The notes: a model not told the origin generated them from the sequence alone. Shown: positions 42,965-51,980, counted from the stretch's first letter. The stretch: 64,000 nt of DNA from Amycolatopsis vastitatis (GCF_002234595.1 NZ_NMUL01000031.1:219049-283048), one strand, 5' to 3'. A program made the numbers and translations.

Positions 42965-44776
42965 TCAGGGGGCGTACTTGCCCACGAAGCTGCCGCACGT
43001 GACGACGCGGCCCGTGAGCCGGGCCTGGATCGCCTTGTCCAGCCCCAGGTATTCGAACACCGGCGTGTCGGCCGGGATCGACTCCGGGACCGGGCCGCCC
43101 GTCGCGAGCACCCGGTACGAGTCCGTCTGGAACAGGACCAGGTAGCCGCCTTCGCGGTTCAGCTCGTCCGCCGTCTCGAGCATGCGCTCGGGCGCGTCGC
43201 CGACGATCTCCAGCGGCAGCGGCCATTCGAGGGGGAACGGGTTGCGCAGGCCGAACGCGGGGTAGGCGAACGGGCTGTCCGGCAGGATCGCCGTCCGCGC
43301 GGCCGGGAAGCGGTCCAGGCAGTCGCGGATCTGCCGGACGAAGGTGAACGTCGACGGGTTCGTGCGGATGCCGGCCATCGCCGGGCTGACCGCGCCGAGG
43401 TCCTCGGTCAGCCGGTCGTGGCCGACGTCGAGGTAGGCCGCCTGGTCGTGGCGGGCCACGACGGCCCAGCCGCACACCGCCACCAAGGTCAGTCCGGCCG
43501 TCGCGGTCACCCAGGGCCGCGCCGGCCGGGGCCGCGCCGGCACCACCTGGCCGAGCAGCAGCAACGCCGTCAGCGCGAGCGTGCCGGTCAGCAGCGTCGG
43601 CGTGTCGTTGCCCCAGGACAGGCTGGTCATGAAGCCGGTGGCGAGGACGAGCAGCCCGGCCCACGGCACTTTCCGCCGTACGGCCGCGTTCACCGGCACG
43701 CTGACCGCGACGATCCACCACAGCACATCCGCCCACCGCGTGGAGCCGGTGAACCGGCCGTCGACGACGGTCCAGACGATCGTGGCCGCGCCGGCGAGCA
43801 CCAGCACCCACGACGCCACCCGCCCGGCCGCGCCGAGCCGGTCGCCGGACAGCCGGACGGCCAGGAGCACCACGGCGATCGCGGCGAAGAAGCTCAGCCC
43901 GCGGACCGGCGCGTTGGTCAGCACCTCCGGGTCGTCGAGCCAGAGCCCGAGCAGCCGCTCGCCGTAGGCGGGCACGCCGCCGGTGAGCTGCTCGACCATC
44001 TCCGTGAAGCCGCCGCCGAGGCTCACCCACGCCACGTACGCCAGCCCGGGCGCGCCGAGCGCGAGGAGGTCGAGGACCAGCCGCAGCGCGCGTCGCGTGC
44101 CCGCCCGCGTCGCCGGATGCAGCAGCAGCCAGACGAGGCCGATCACCGCGGCCGGCGCGAAGCTCTGCTTGACCAACACCGCGCTGCCGAGCAGCACCAG
44201 CCCGCCGCGGCGGGCGAGCGCGTGGCCGCCGCGCAGGCCGGTGTCCAGTGCCCAGGCACCGCAGGCGGTCAGCGCGATGCCGTCGATGGTGTGCCAGGCC
44301 ATCAGCGGGAAGGCGTTGAGGTTGATCAGCGACGCCGCCGCGACCATCGCCGTCAGGCCCGGGCCCCAGTCCAGCACCCGGCGGCGTGTGACGAGCGTGG
44401 CGAACGCGATCGTCGCCACGATGATCTCGATCATGGCCAGGAAGCTCGACCCGAAGAACAGGGGCATCGGGAGCGCGTAGTCGGCGACGTGCAGCACGGC
44501 GGACCCGAGCGGGCGGGCGGAGATGATGTCGGCGTGCGGGACTTCGCCGTGCAGTACCCGCCACGCCTGGGCGAGGATGAACCCCTGGTCCGACGGGTGG
44601 AAGCCCCAGCGGCCGACGCGGAGCTCGGTGGCCAGCGCGAGCAGCAGCACCCAGCAGGCGTGCCCGCTCCAGCGCAGCAATGGCCTCGCCGGTTTCGCGG
44701 GAGCCGGGTCGGGTGCGGCGGCGGTGCGCGCAGGAATCGCCACGTCCACGCCCGTCCGCCTTCCGCTCTCGATCAC
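42965..44776 (-). CDS. Polytopic membrane protein, probable glycosyltransferase of GT-C type
   Basis: About 603 residues from GTG 44776; GTG 44749 and 44743 are other possible starts. Ten or more hydrophobic helices fill residues 30-450. The first outer loop has ELRVGRWGFHPSDQGFILAQAWRVLHGEVPHAD (span), which resembles the acidic first loop of GT-C enzymes using lipid-linked sugars. A soluble domain of about 130 residues ends the protein. It converges on the TetX-like gene within two bases. Substrate unknown. Confidence 0.7.
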   Translation of the reverse strand: MIESGRRTGVDVAIPARTAAAPDPAPAKPARPLLRWSGHACWVLLLALATELRVGRWGFHPSDQGFILAQAWRVLHGEVPHADIISARPLGSAVLHVADYALPMPLFFGSSFLAMIEIIVATIAFATLVTRRRVLDWGPGLTAMVAAASLINLNAFPLMAWHTIDGIALTACGAWALDTGLRGGHALARRGGLVLLGSAVLVKQSFAPAAVIGLVWLLLHPATRAGTRRALRLVLDLLALGAPGLAYVAWVSLGGGFTEMVEQLTGGVPAYGERLLGLWLDDPEVLTNAPVRGLSFFAAIAVVLLAVRLSGDRLGAAGRVASWVLVLAGAATIVWTVVDGRFTGSTRWADVLWWIVAVSVPVNAAVRRKVPWAGLLVLATGFMTSLSWGNDTPTLLTGTLALTALLLLGQVVPARPRPARPWVTATAGLTLVAVCGWAVVARHDQAAYLDVGHDRLTEDLGAVSPAMAGIRTNPSTFTFVRQIRDCLDRFPAARTAILPDSPFAYPAFGLRNPFPLEWPLPLEIVGDAPERMLETADELNREGGYLVLFQTDSYRVLATGGPVPESIPADTPVFEYLGLDKAIQARLTGRVVTCGSFVGKYAP

Positions 44777-44960
44777 ACCAGGGACGCGATGGTAGCGGCC
44801 GGACCGATCACCGGCGCGAAGCGCACCGCCGCTCGTGATCGGTCCGGCCGGACTTGCCGTCACCCGGCTGTGTGCCGGGCGGTGCCGATCTCGGCCGTTT
44901 CGTCGGCCACGGCGCGTTGTTCCCCAGTGGTTTCCGGCATTCCGAACTCCCCAGTTCACG

Positions 44961-44979
44961 CCCGTACGCGGTGTACGGG
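44961..44979. repeat. Short inverted repeat in 265-base gap
   Basis: CCCGTAC and GTACGGG form perfect 7-base arms around GCGGT. It lies downstream of the acyl-CoA reductase and upstream of the membrane-protein gene. It could be a weak terminator or an operator. I see no gene in 44777-45041. Confidence 0.4.
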
Positions 44980-45041
44980 ACTCGCGCGAGGGTAGAAGTA
45001 CCGGTGGCCGAGTGCCAGCGTTTCGGCGGAATTCGCGGCGA

Positions 45042-47009
45042 TCAAGCGCGACGACGCCAGAACAGGCGGGTCACCGCCGCCGCGACCGACGCCGGCGCGG
45101 GCGGGCGGGGCAGGCCGCGGGTCTCCGGCGCGGACTCGGGCATCGCCCGGTAGGCGAGGTGCGCGGCGAAGCGGGCGAGCCGCGGCACCGCGAGCGTCGC
45201 CAGCTCGGCGGCGCGGCCTTCGGGCAGGCTGAGGATCTCCGGCCGCTCCTCGCACGCCTTCACCACGAGCGCGGCCGCGCGTTCCGGGCTGCTCGAGGGG
45301 ATGCCGCGGTACCCGGACGGCGTGATCATCGGCGTCCGCACCAGCGGCATCCGCACCGACGTGAACGTGATGCCGTCCGAGAGCGTCTCGCGCCCGGCCG
45401 TCAGCCCGAACTCCTCCAGGGCCGCCTTCGAAGCCAGATACGCGGAGAAGCGCGGGGTGTCGGTCTGCAGGCCCTGGGTCGTGACGTTGACGACGTGGCC
45501 GAACCGCCGCGCGGCCATCGACGGCAGGAAGCCGAGGATCAGCCGCACCGGGCCGAAGTAGTTGATCGCCATCGTGCGTTCGAAGTCGTGGAACCTTTCG
45601 GTGGAGAGCGAAACGGAACGGCGGATCGACCGGCCGGCGTTGTTCACCAGGACGTCGACCGCGCCGTGCTCGCCGAGCACGTCCTTGACGAGCGCGTCGA
45701 CGGCGTCGCCGTCGGTCAGGTCGCACGGGTACGCCGCGGCGGTGCCGCCGGCCGCGATGATCTCGCGCCGCACCTCGTCCAGCTCGCCGGCGCGGCGGGC
45801 CACGAGGATCACCTTCGCCCCCTTGCGCGCCACGGCGAGCGCCGACGCCCGGCCGATCCCCGACGACGCGCCGGTGACGAGCACCGTGCGCCCGGCGAGG
45901 CCGTGCCCGCGACGCGCGCGGTCGGGATCGAGGTGGGCCTGCCAGTACCGGTACAGCGGCGCCGCGTAGTCCCGCAGCTCCGGCAGCTCGATGCCGCTGC
46001 CGAACAACGCCGTCCTGGTACGCGCGGTGTCGAAGTCGACGTCCATGGTCAGGTGCGGCAGGACTGCCAGGGGGATGCCCAGTTCTTCCAGCACGGCGGC
46101 GCGCGTGGCCCGGCCGCCCGGCAAACGATCGACGCTCTTCGCGGCCGCGTGCGCGAGGCCGGCGCCCACCCGGCGTACCGCGCCGGGGAGCGTGGCCCGG
46201 ATCGACGGCGCGCCCGCGGCGCGCGCGAAGGCGTTGTAGACGGAGTTGAGCGACTGCGGGTGCGCGGCGGCGAGGTGGTACGTCGTCCCGGACGGCGCGT
46301 CCCGGTGCATCAGGTGTTCCATCGCCTCGACGACGTAGTCGACCGGCACCAGGTTCGTCGCCCCGAGGCCGGGCGCGGCCAGCGGGAGCCGCCGGGGCAG
46401 CGCGGCCAGCCGGGAGAGGGCGGGGAGGAAGTAGTAGGGCCCGTCGATCTTGTCCATTTCGCCGGTGCGCGAGTCGCCGACGACCGCGGAGGGCCGGTAG
46501 ACGCGGTAGGGCAGCGCCTGTTCGCGGACGAGCTTTTCGGCCTGGAACTTCGTCGCGTGGTACGGCGAGCCGAAGCGCTGGCCGAGGTCGAAGTCGGTCT
46601 CGGTGAACCGCCCGGCGTGGTCGCCCGCGACGGCGATCGAGGACACGTGGTGCACCAGCCCGGCCCGCGCGGCGGCGGCGAAGGCGAGCAGGTGGCGGGT
46701 GCCCTCGACGTTGGCGCGCCGGTTGGCCTCTTCGCCGGCGGTGAGGTCGTAGACCGCGCCCAGGTGGACGACGTGGTCGAGGTGGGGGAGCCCGGCGGGG
46801 TCGGCGCCGAGGCGGGGTTCGGTGAGGTCGCCGGTCACCGGGTGCAGCTTGTCCGCGCCCGGCCAGTCCCGGGCCAGGGTGGCCAGGCGGTCGCGGGAAG
46901 CGTAGCGCACCAGCGCGTACACCGCGGACGTCTCCGGCCGCCGCACCAGGCGGGCGACCAGGCGTTTTCCGAGGAATCCCGTCGCGCCCGTCACGAAGTA
47001 GGTCGTCAT
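45042..47009 (-). CDS. Two-domain fatty acyl-CoA reductase
   Basis: 655 residues with two Rossmann units. The first (1-370) is an extended SDR with GATGFLG, HVSSIAVAG and YHATK, like the acyl-CoA reductase domain. The second (about 375-655) is a classical SDR with TGASSGIG, NNAG and YLASK. This order and length match the AcrA1/FCR enzymes of mycobacteria and marine wax-ester bacteria, which reduce acyl-CoA through aldehyde to alcohol. A likely role is making fatty alcohols for wax esters or ether lipids. A palindrome overlaps its promoter. Confidence 0.88.
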   Translation of the reverse strand: MTTYFVTGATGFLGKRLVARLVRRPETSAVYALVRYASRDRLATLARDWPGADKLHPVTGDLTEPRLGADPAGLPHLDHVVHLGAVYDLTAGEEANRRANVEGTRHLLAFAAAARAGLVHHVSSIAVAGDHAGRFTETDFDLGQRFGSPYHATKFQAEKLVREQALPYRVYRPSAVVGDSRTGEMDKIDGPYYFLPALSRLAALPRRLPLAAPGLGATNLVPVDYVVEAMEHLMHRDAPSGTTYHLAAAHPQSLNSVYNAFARAAGAPSIRATLPGAVRRVGAGLAHAAAKSVDRLPGGRATRAAVLEELGIPLAVLPHLTMDVDFDTARTRTALFGSGIELPELRDYAAPLYRYWQAHLDPDRARRGHGLAGRTVLVTGASSGIGRASALAVARKGAKVILVARRAGELDEVRREIIAAGGTAAAYPCDLTDGDAVDALVKDVLGEHGAVDVLVNNAGRSIRRSVSLSTERFHDFERTMAINYFGPVRLILGFLPSMAARRFGHVVNVTTQGLQTDTPRFSAYLASKAALEEFGLTAGRETLSDGITFTSVRMPLVRTPMITPSGYRGIPSSSPERAAALVVKACEERPEILSLPEGRAAELATLAVPRLARFAAHLAYRAMPESAPETRGLPRPPAPASVAAAVTRLFWRRRA

Positions 47010-47040
47010 GGCCGGTCCCTTCCGTCGGGCCCGACTCTAA

Positions 47041-47056
47041 CCTACTGAAAAGTAGG
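47041..47056. promoter_or_regulatory. Palindromic operator before the acyl-CoA reductase
   Basis: CCTACT and AGTAGG are perfect 6-base arms around GAAA, 32 bases upstream of the start codon. On the leftward strand TAGGTT overlaps it as a -10 candidate. The form fits a TetR-type site. No TetR gene is in this window. Confidence 0.55.
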
Positions 47057-47067
47057 AACGGTAGTTG

Positions 47068-47268
47068 TCAGCTTTCTTCCTCATCGGCCGTCGCCACGAC
47101 GGCGTCGCGCAGGGCGGCCCGCAGCCGTCCGACGTCGAGCGGCCCGAGCACCGCCGCTTCGCCCGGCGGCGCGACCAGCACCACCTTGTCGTTGCTGACG
47201 AACACCGTCACGTCCCTGCGCCTGCCGGCCAGATCCCGGCAGCCGATCGACCACTCGCCCCGACTCAT
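47068..47268 (-). CDS. Small conserved hypothetical protein
   Basis: 66 residues. The protein begins with SRGEWSIGCRDLAGRRRDVTVFV and contains VVLVAPPGEAAVLGPLDVGRLRAAL (spans). It is predicted to be mostly beta strand then helix, with no membrane segment. I recall similar short proteins in related actinomycetes but know no function. It diverges from the ferredoxin reductase. The 206-base gap after it (47269-47474) shows no further gene. Confidence 0.7.
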   Translation of the reverse strand: MSRGEWSIGCRDLAGRRRDVTVFVSNDKVVLVAPPGEAAVLGPLDVGRLRAALRDAVVATADEEES

Positions 47269-47474
47269 GGTCGCCGCCTCCGATTCCTTCGTCGTGATCG
47301 TGCTCCGTGCGAGGGTGGGAGCGGCCTCTGGCGGCGCTATGACGCGCGTTCACCCGATCTGCCTACTCGCGGGTTTTCTCTTGCGCTTCGCGGATTTCCG
47401 GCGTATTCCCCGGTCGTGGCGCGGCCGGTTCGGGAGTACCGTCCGCACCGACTCGTCGTCGTGGGAGGTCTGGG

Positions 47475-48698
47475 ATGTCGGAGCCGCGGAAGATCGTCGT
47501 CGTCGGTGCGGGCCTCGGCGGGGCGTCGGCCGCCGCCGCTCTGCGCGAACGCGGCTACACCGGCGAAGTCCTGCTGATGGGCTCCGATCCGCGCCGCCCG
47601 TACGAGCTGCCGCCGCTGTCGAAAGGCGTGCTGCTGGGCAACACCGACGAGCCCGACTGGGTGCACGAGGAGAAGTACTACGGCGAGCACGACATCCGGT
47701 TCACCCCGGGCGTCACGGCCACCCGGATCGAACTCGGCGCGCGCCTGGTGCTGGACGACGCGGGCGGCGAGCACCGCTTCGACCGGCTGGTGCTGGCGAC
47801 CGGCTCCCGGCCGCGCACCCTGCCGGTCCCAGGCGGCGACCTCCCCGGGCTGTACACACTGCGCACCCTCGACGACTCGCTCAAGCTGCGGTCGGCGTTC
47901 ACCGCGGCGGAGCGAGTGGTGATCGTCGGCGCCGGCTGGATCGGCTCGGAGGCCGCCGCGGCGGCACGGACGCACCACGCGGACGTGACGGTCGTCGACC
48001 CGGTGCGGGTGCCGCTGGCCAACGTCGTCGGCGAGACGGTCGGTGGCGTGTTCCGGGACCTGCACGCGGAAAAGGGCGTCCACTGGCGCCTGGGCGAGCA
48101 GGTCGCGGAGATCACGGGCGGCCCGGACGGCGTCCGCGGCGTCCGGCTCGCCGGGGGCGAGGAGCTGACGGCGGACGTGGTCCTGATCGCGGTCGGCGCG
48201 GCACCCCGGGTGGAGCTGGCCCACGCGGCGGGCCTGGAGCTGTCGGACGACGGCGGGGTGGCGGTGGACGCGAGCCTGCGCACGGCGGCCCCGGACGTGT
48301 ACGCGGTAGGCGACATCGCCGCCCACTTCCACCCGCGCTACGGCCGCCGGATCCGCGTGGAGCACTGGGCGAACGCGAAGGACCAGGGCGCGCACGTGGC
48401 GCGGAACCTGCTGGGCGAGAACGAACCGTTCCTCGCCTCGCCGTACTTCTTCACCGACCAGTACGACCTGGGCTGCGAGTACCGCGGCCTGGCGGACCCG
48501 GCGTCGGACGACCTAGTAGTCCGCGGGGACCTGGCGTCCCGGGAGTTCACGGCGTTCTGGCTGCGCGAGGGCCGCGTGGCGGCGGCGATGAACGTGAACA
48601 TGTGGGACGACGGGGACGCGCTGGGCGCCTTGGTGGACGGCCGCGCGACGGTGACGGCGGAACAGCTCAAGACGGCGGATCTGGCGTCGCTCACCTGA
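47475..48698 (+). CDS. FAD-dependent ferredoxin reductase
   Basis: 407 residues. The first GAGLGGAS binds FAD, VVIVGAGWIGSE binds NAD(P)H, and DVYAVGDIAAHFHP is the second FAD motif. The C-terminal domain (EHWANAKDQGAHVARNLLG) is typical of reductases that feed ferredoxins of P450 and dioxygenase systems. No ferredoxin or P450 is next to it. The ATG follows GGGAGG with normal spacing. Confidence 0.9.
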   Translation: MSEPRKIVVVGAGLGGASAAAALRERGYTGEVLLMGSDPRRPYELPPLSKGVLLGNTDEPDWVHEEKYYGEHDIRFTPGVTATRIELGARLVLDDAGGEHRFDRLVLATGSRPRTLPVPGGDLPGLYTLRTLDDSLKLRSAFTAAERVVIVGAGWIGSEAAAAARTHHADVTVVDPVRVPLANVVGETVGGVFRDLHAEKGVHWRLGEQVAEITGGPDGVRGVRLAGGEELTADVVLIAVGAAPRVELAHAAGLELSDDGGVAVDASLRTAAPDVYAVGDIAAHFHPRYGRRIRVEHWANAKDQGAHVARNLLGENEPFLASPYFFTDQYDLGCEYRGLADPASDDLVVRGDLASREFTAFWLREGRVAAAMNVNMWDDGDALGALVDGRATVTAEQLKTADLASLT

Positions 48699-49416
48699 CG
48701 CCCAGGCGTGCCCGGAGGAGGCCGTCGAGCCGCCGCCAGGCCGGGGAAGACGCGTTGACCGCGCCCTGCACCAGCGCCGGGATCGCCGAACCCCGTTCGT
48801 ACTCGGGCAGATCCGCGCCATAACGCGCGCGGGTCGCCGAGACGATCTTCGCGGCCAGGGCGTCGACGCGCGGGTCGTGCGGGTCGAGGTCGTGCACCCG
48901 GTCGTACTCCAGCACCAGCGGGCGCAGCGCCGGGTCGGCCAGCATCGCGGCCTGGTCCTCGAAGGAGACGCGGGCCGTCTCCGGGTGGACGGCGAACACC
49001 AGGGTCCACAGGTCGTTCTGCAGCTCCACCCAGCGTTCGCTGAACCCCAGGCCGGGCAGCTGGCCGAGGAAGGTCGTCACCTCGGGCGGCAACGTCGAAA
49101 GGTGCCCGTCGGCGAGCCGACGGAGCCGTTCCTGGGTGGCTCGGAGGCCCCCGATCCGGGCGGTGAGGTCGGCGTCGATCTGCCGGAGCGCCGGACCGAG
49201 CCCGTCGCCCGCGCGGAGTTCGCGGATGCGGGCCAGCGGGACGCCGGCTTCGGCGAGCGTCCGGATCTTGATCAGCTCGACCGCGTCGGACGCGCGGTAC
49301 CGGCGGTAGCCCGAAGCGTCGCGCTCCGGCTCGGGGAGCAGCCCCTTGGCGTGGTAGACGCGGATCGCCTTGGTCGTCACCCCGACGTACCCGGCGAGCT
49401 GTCCGATGGTGAGCAC
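48691..49416 (-). CDS. MerR-family regulator with TipAS-like length
   Basis: 241 residues from GTG 49416. LTIGQLAGYVGVTTKAIRVYHAKGLLPEPERDASGYRRY is the MerR winged helix (span 2-40). A coiled coil and a helical effector domain of about 120 residues follow. It diverges from an 84-residue protein gene, and a perfect 21-base palindrome lies between them with a long promoter spacer, the usual MerR arrangement. No metal-binding cysteines are seen, so the effector is probably an organic compound. Confidence 0.88.
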   Translation of the reverse strand: MLTIGQLAGYVGVTTKAIRVYHAKGLLPEPERDASGYRRYRASDAVELIKIRTLAEAGVPLARIRELRAGDGLGPALRQIDADLTARIGGLRATQERLRRLADGHLSTLPPEVTTFLGQLPGLGFSERWVELQNDLWTLVFAVHPETARVSFEDQAAMLADPALRPLVLEYDRVHDLDPHDPRVDALAAKIVSATRARYGADLPEYERGSAIPALVQGAVNASSPAWRRLDGLLRARLGVR

Positions 49417-49435
49417 CCGGCCATCCTCGCACTTG

Positions 49436-49456
49436 ACCTTGCCCCAGGGGCAAGGT
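49436..49456. promoter_or_regulatory. MerR-type operator within a long-spacer promoter
   Basis: ACCTTGCCCC and GGGGCAAGGT form perfect 10-base arms around one A. For the rightward gene, TTGACC (49433-49438) and CATCCT (49459-49464) are 20 bases apart, longer than normal, as MerR-activated promoters require. The ATG at 49471 follows the -10 box closely, suggesting a leaderless mRNA. Confidence 0.75.
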
Positions 49457-49470
49457 CGCATCCTGGCGGC

Positions 49471-49725
49471 ATGACCGACCACGAAACCCTGCGCGCGCTG
49501 GCCGACGAGGGCAACGAGACCGCGCTCGACCGGCTGGCCGACCTCGCCGACGCCCGCGGGGACGCCGAGGAGCTGAGCGAACTGCTGGACGAAGGCAGCG
49601 ACCGCGCCGGCGAGCTGCTCACCCGGCGCGCGGTCGCCGCGAAGGACCTGCTGGAGCTTCAGCGCATCGCGGACGCCGGGCACGACGCCGCCGGTGACGA
49701 GCTGGAACGTCTGCTCAAGGAGTGA
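49471..49725 (+). CDS. Small helical-repeat protein under MerR control
   Basis: 84 residues with about three short helical hairpins: TALDRLADLADARGDAEELSELLDEGS and similar units, resembling tetratricopeptide- or Sel1-like repeats. It is acidic and cytoplasmic. Related proteins are common in actinobacteria without known function. It overlaps the convergent exporter gene by 11 bases. Its position at a MerR operator suggests it responds to the regulator's signal. Confidence 0.72.
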   Translation: MTDHETLRALADEGNETALDRLADLADARGDAEELSELLDEGSDRAGELLTRRAVAAKDLLELQRIADAGHDAAGDELERLLKE

Positions 49726-50920
49726 CTTCGCGCGTCAGCGCCAGGAAAGCCGCCAGCGCCAGCACCGCGAACCCCGCCATGGTCGCCGCCATCGGCACCG
49801 CCGTTCCGGGGCCGCCGAGTCCCACCAACGGCGTCGCCGCCGCGCCCACCACGAACTGCAGCACTCCCAGCAAGGCCGATGCCGCCCCGGCCGACCGCGC
49901 ATGCGACGCCAGGGCGAGTGAACTCGCGTTCGGCATCACCAGGCCGATGCTCGACACCAGCAGGAACAGCGACACCAGCAATACCGCAAGCGGCGCCCGG
50001 AGCAACACCGAAACCAGCACCGAAGCCCCGCCGAGCACGCCCAGCAGCAAGCCGGAAAGAAGCAGAACGCGCTCGGGAACCCGTCCCACCAGGCGGCCGT
50101 TGAGCTGGCCCGCGAGCACGATGCCGACGCCGTTGGCCCCGAACACCACGCTGTACGCCTGGGGACTGAGGCCGTACACCCCCTGCAGCGCGAACGAGGA
50201 CCCCGAGATGTAGGCGAACATCGACGCGAACAGCAGGCCCGACGCCAGCGCGTAGCCCGCGAACGACCGGTCCAGCGCCAGCCGCCCGTAGGTCCGCATC
50301 ACCTGGCCGAGCCCGGCGGGGGTGCGAAGAACAGAAGGTTCCGGCAGGAAGAAGGCCACCACGGCCAGCAGCAGCGCCCCGAACGCCGTCAGCACGACGA
50401 ACACCCCGCGCCAGGACGTCCAGTTCAGCAGCTGGCCGCCGATCAGCGGGGCCAGGATCGGGGCCAGGCCGCTGACCAGCATCAACGTCGAGAAGAACTT
50501 CGTCATCGCCGTGCCGGAGAACAGGTCGCGGACCGTCGCCCGGGCGATCACGATGCCCGCCGCCGCGCCGAGGGACTGCACGAAACGCGCCGCGACCAGC
50601 AGCCAGGCGTCGGGGCTGACCGCGCACAGCACCGAGCCCACGACGTACAGCGCGAGCCCCACCAGCAGCGGGCGGCGACGGCCGAAAGTGTCCGACAGCG
50701 GTCCCAGCACGAGCTGGCCCAGCGCCAGCCCCACGATGAACGCGCTGAGCGTCAGCTGGACGGTGGTGTCCGCGGCGTGCAGGTCCTGCGCCATCCGCGG
50801 CAGCGCCGGCAGGTACATGTCGATCGACAGCGGCCCGAAGGCCGTGAGCCCACCCAGGACGAGGACGAACTTCAGCTGCGCCCGCCTGCCCGGGGCGGTA
50901 GGTTCCGCCGTGGTGGTCAT
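49715..50920 (-). CDS. Bcr/CflA-family MFS drug exporter
   Basis: 401 residues with 12 predicted membrane helices. GPLSIDMYLPALP in helix 1, QLTLSAFIVGLALGQLVLGPLSDTFGRRRPLL (span) with the MFS A motif, and RFVQSLGAAAGIVIARATVRD are Bcr/CflA signatures. Members export drugs such as bicyclomycin and chloramphenicol, or cysteine and other small molecules. It diverges from the fucose operon across 205 bases. The cargo is unknown. Confidence 0.9.
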   Translation of the reverse strand: MTTTAEPTAPGRRAQLKFVLVLGGLTAFGPLSIDMYLPALPRMAQDLHAADTTVQLTLSAFIVGLALGQLVLGPLSDTFGRRRPLLVGLALYVVGSVLCAVSPDAWLLVAARFVQSLGAAAGIVIARATVRDLFSGTAMTKFFSTLMLVSGLAPILAPLIGGQLLNWTSWRGVFVVLTAFGALLLAVVAFFLPEPSVLRTPAGLGQVMRTYGRLALDRSFAGYALASGLLFASMFAYISGSSFALQGVYGLSPQAYSVVFGANGVGIVLAGQLNGRLVGRVPERVLLLSGLLLGVLGGASVLVSVLLRAPLAVLLVSLFLLVSSIGLVMPNASSLALASHARSAGAASALLGVLQFVVGAAATPLVGLGGPGTAVPMAATMAGFAVLALAAFLALTREVTP

Positions 50921-51086
50921 CCGCGTCCTCCTGTCCCTGATCCGGACCAGCGACCCGGCCGCCGGGGCTATTCCGCCTGTGATCAGTCACACGCTGTGTT
51001 CGCCGGAGCGATGAACCGCGACTGATCCGATCAATTTTGCGACCGATTCGGCTACGGGTCTGGATCGGTGGTCACGACTGCGATAT

Positions 51087-51097
51087 ACATCGGATGT
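51087..51097. promoter_or_regulatory. Palindrome at the fucose operon promoter
   Basis: ACATC and GATGT flank one G and overlap TATACAT (51084-51090), a good -10 sequence. The octamer TCGGATGT within it also occurs at 58505-58512, in front of the second fucose operon and the regulator gene. It is the likely binding site of the FadR-type regulator. Confidence 0.6.
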
Positions 51098-51125
51098 CTG
51101 GTCGGTGTGGGTGAAGGGAATATCC

Positions 51126-51980
51126 GTGCAGCTTGTGCGCCTCGGGGAGCCGGGAAGTGAGCGTCCGTTCGTGCGTGCCGACGACGGCACGACCTACGAG
51201 CTGGGCGGCCTGACCGCCGACATCGACGGCGGCTTCCTCGCCGCGGACGGCGTCGCACGCGCGGCCGCCGCGCTCGCCGCCGGGGAGCTGCCGAAGGCCC
51301 CGGAAACGGATCTGCGCGTCGGCGCGCCCATCGCCCAGCCCGGCAAGGTCGTCTGCATCGGCCTCAACTACCGGCGCCACGCCGAAGAGACGAACGCGCC
51401 GATCCCGGCCGAACCGGTCGTGTTCATGAAGGCGCCGGACGTCGTGGTCGGCCCGGCCGACGACGTCCTCATCCCGCGCAAGTCGGTCAGCACCGACTGG
51501 GAGGTCGAGCTCGGCGTCGTCATCGGCAAGACCGCGCGCTACCTCGAAAGCGTGGACGAAGCCCTGGACCACGTCGCCGGGTACGTCGTCTCGAACGACG
51601 TCTCCGAGCGTGAGTTCCAGCTGCACCGCGGCGGCCAGTGGGACAAGGGCAAGTCCTGCGAGAACTTCAACCCCCTCGGGCCGGCCCTGATCCCGGCGAG
51701 CGAGGTGCCCGACCCGCAGGACCTCGGCCTGCGGCTGTGGGTCAACGGCGAGAAGAAGCAGGATTCGACCACCAAGGACATGATCTTCACCGTGGCCGAG
51801 ATCATCCATTACCTGAGCCAGGTGATGGTGTTGCGGCCCGGCGACCTGATCAACACCGGCACCCCCGAAGGCGTCGCGCTCGGGCAGCCCGACCCCAAGC
51901 CCTACTTGCGCGACGGCGACGTCGTCGAGCTGGAGATCGACGGCCTCGGACGGCAGCGCCAGACCGCGAGGCAGGCCTGA
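51126..51980 (+). CDS. Fumarylacetoacetate hydrolase-family protein, probable 2,4-didehydro-3-deoxy-L-fuconate hydrolase
   Basis: 284 residues from GTG 51126 behind AAGGGA. CIGLNYRRHAEE, WEVELGVVIGKTARY and GDLINTGTPEGVALG are FAH motifs, with glutamates and aspartate for the divalent metal. Family members cleave C-C bonds in diketo acids. With the fuconate dehydratase and SDR that follow at once, the expected reaction is 2,4-diketo-3-deoxy-L-fuconate to pyruvate and L-lactate, the last step of L-fucose breakdown. Confidence 0.85.
   Translation: MQLVRLGEPGSERPFVRADDGTTYELGGLTADIDGGFLAADGVARAAAALAAGELPKAPETDLRVGAPIAQPGKVVCIGLNYRRHAEETNAPIPAEPVVFMKAPDVVVGPADDVLIPRKSVSTDWEVELGVVIGKTARYLESVDEALDHVAGYVVSNDVSEREFQLHRGGQWDKGKSCENFNPLGPALIPASEVPDPQDLGLRLWVNGEKKQDSTTKDMIFTVAEIIHYLSQVMVLRPGDLINTGTPEGVALGQPDPKPYLRDGDVVELEIDGLGRQRQTARQA

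Noticed and set aside
37741..50920. A natural-product gene cluster, suggested by the methyltransferase, two monooxygenase-like genes, ferredoxin reductase and exporter
   Set aside because: No core synthase of any type is present, and the genes point in mixed directions with separate regulators.
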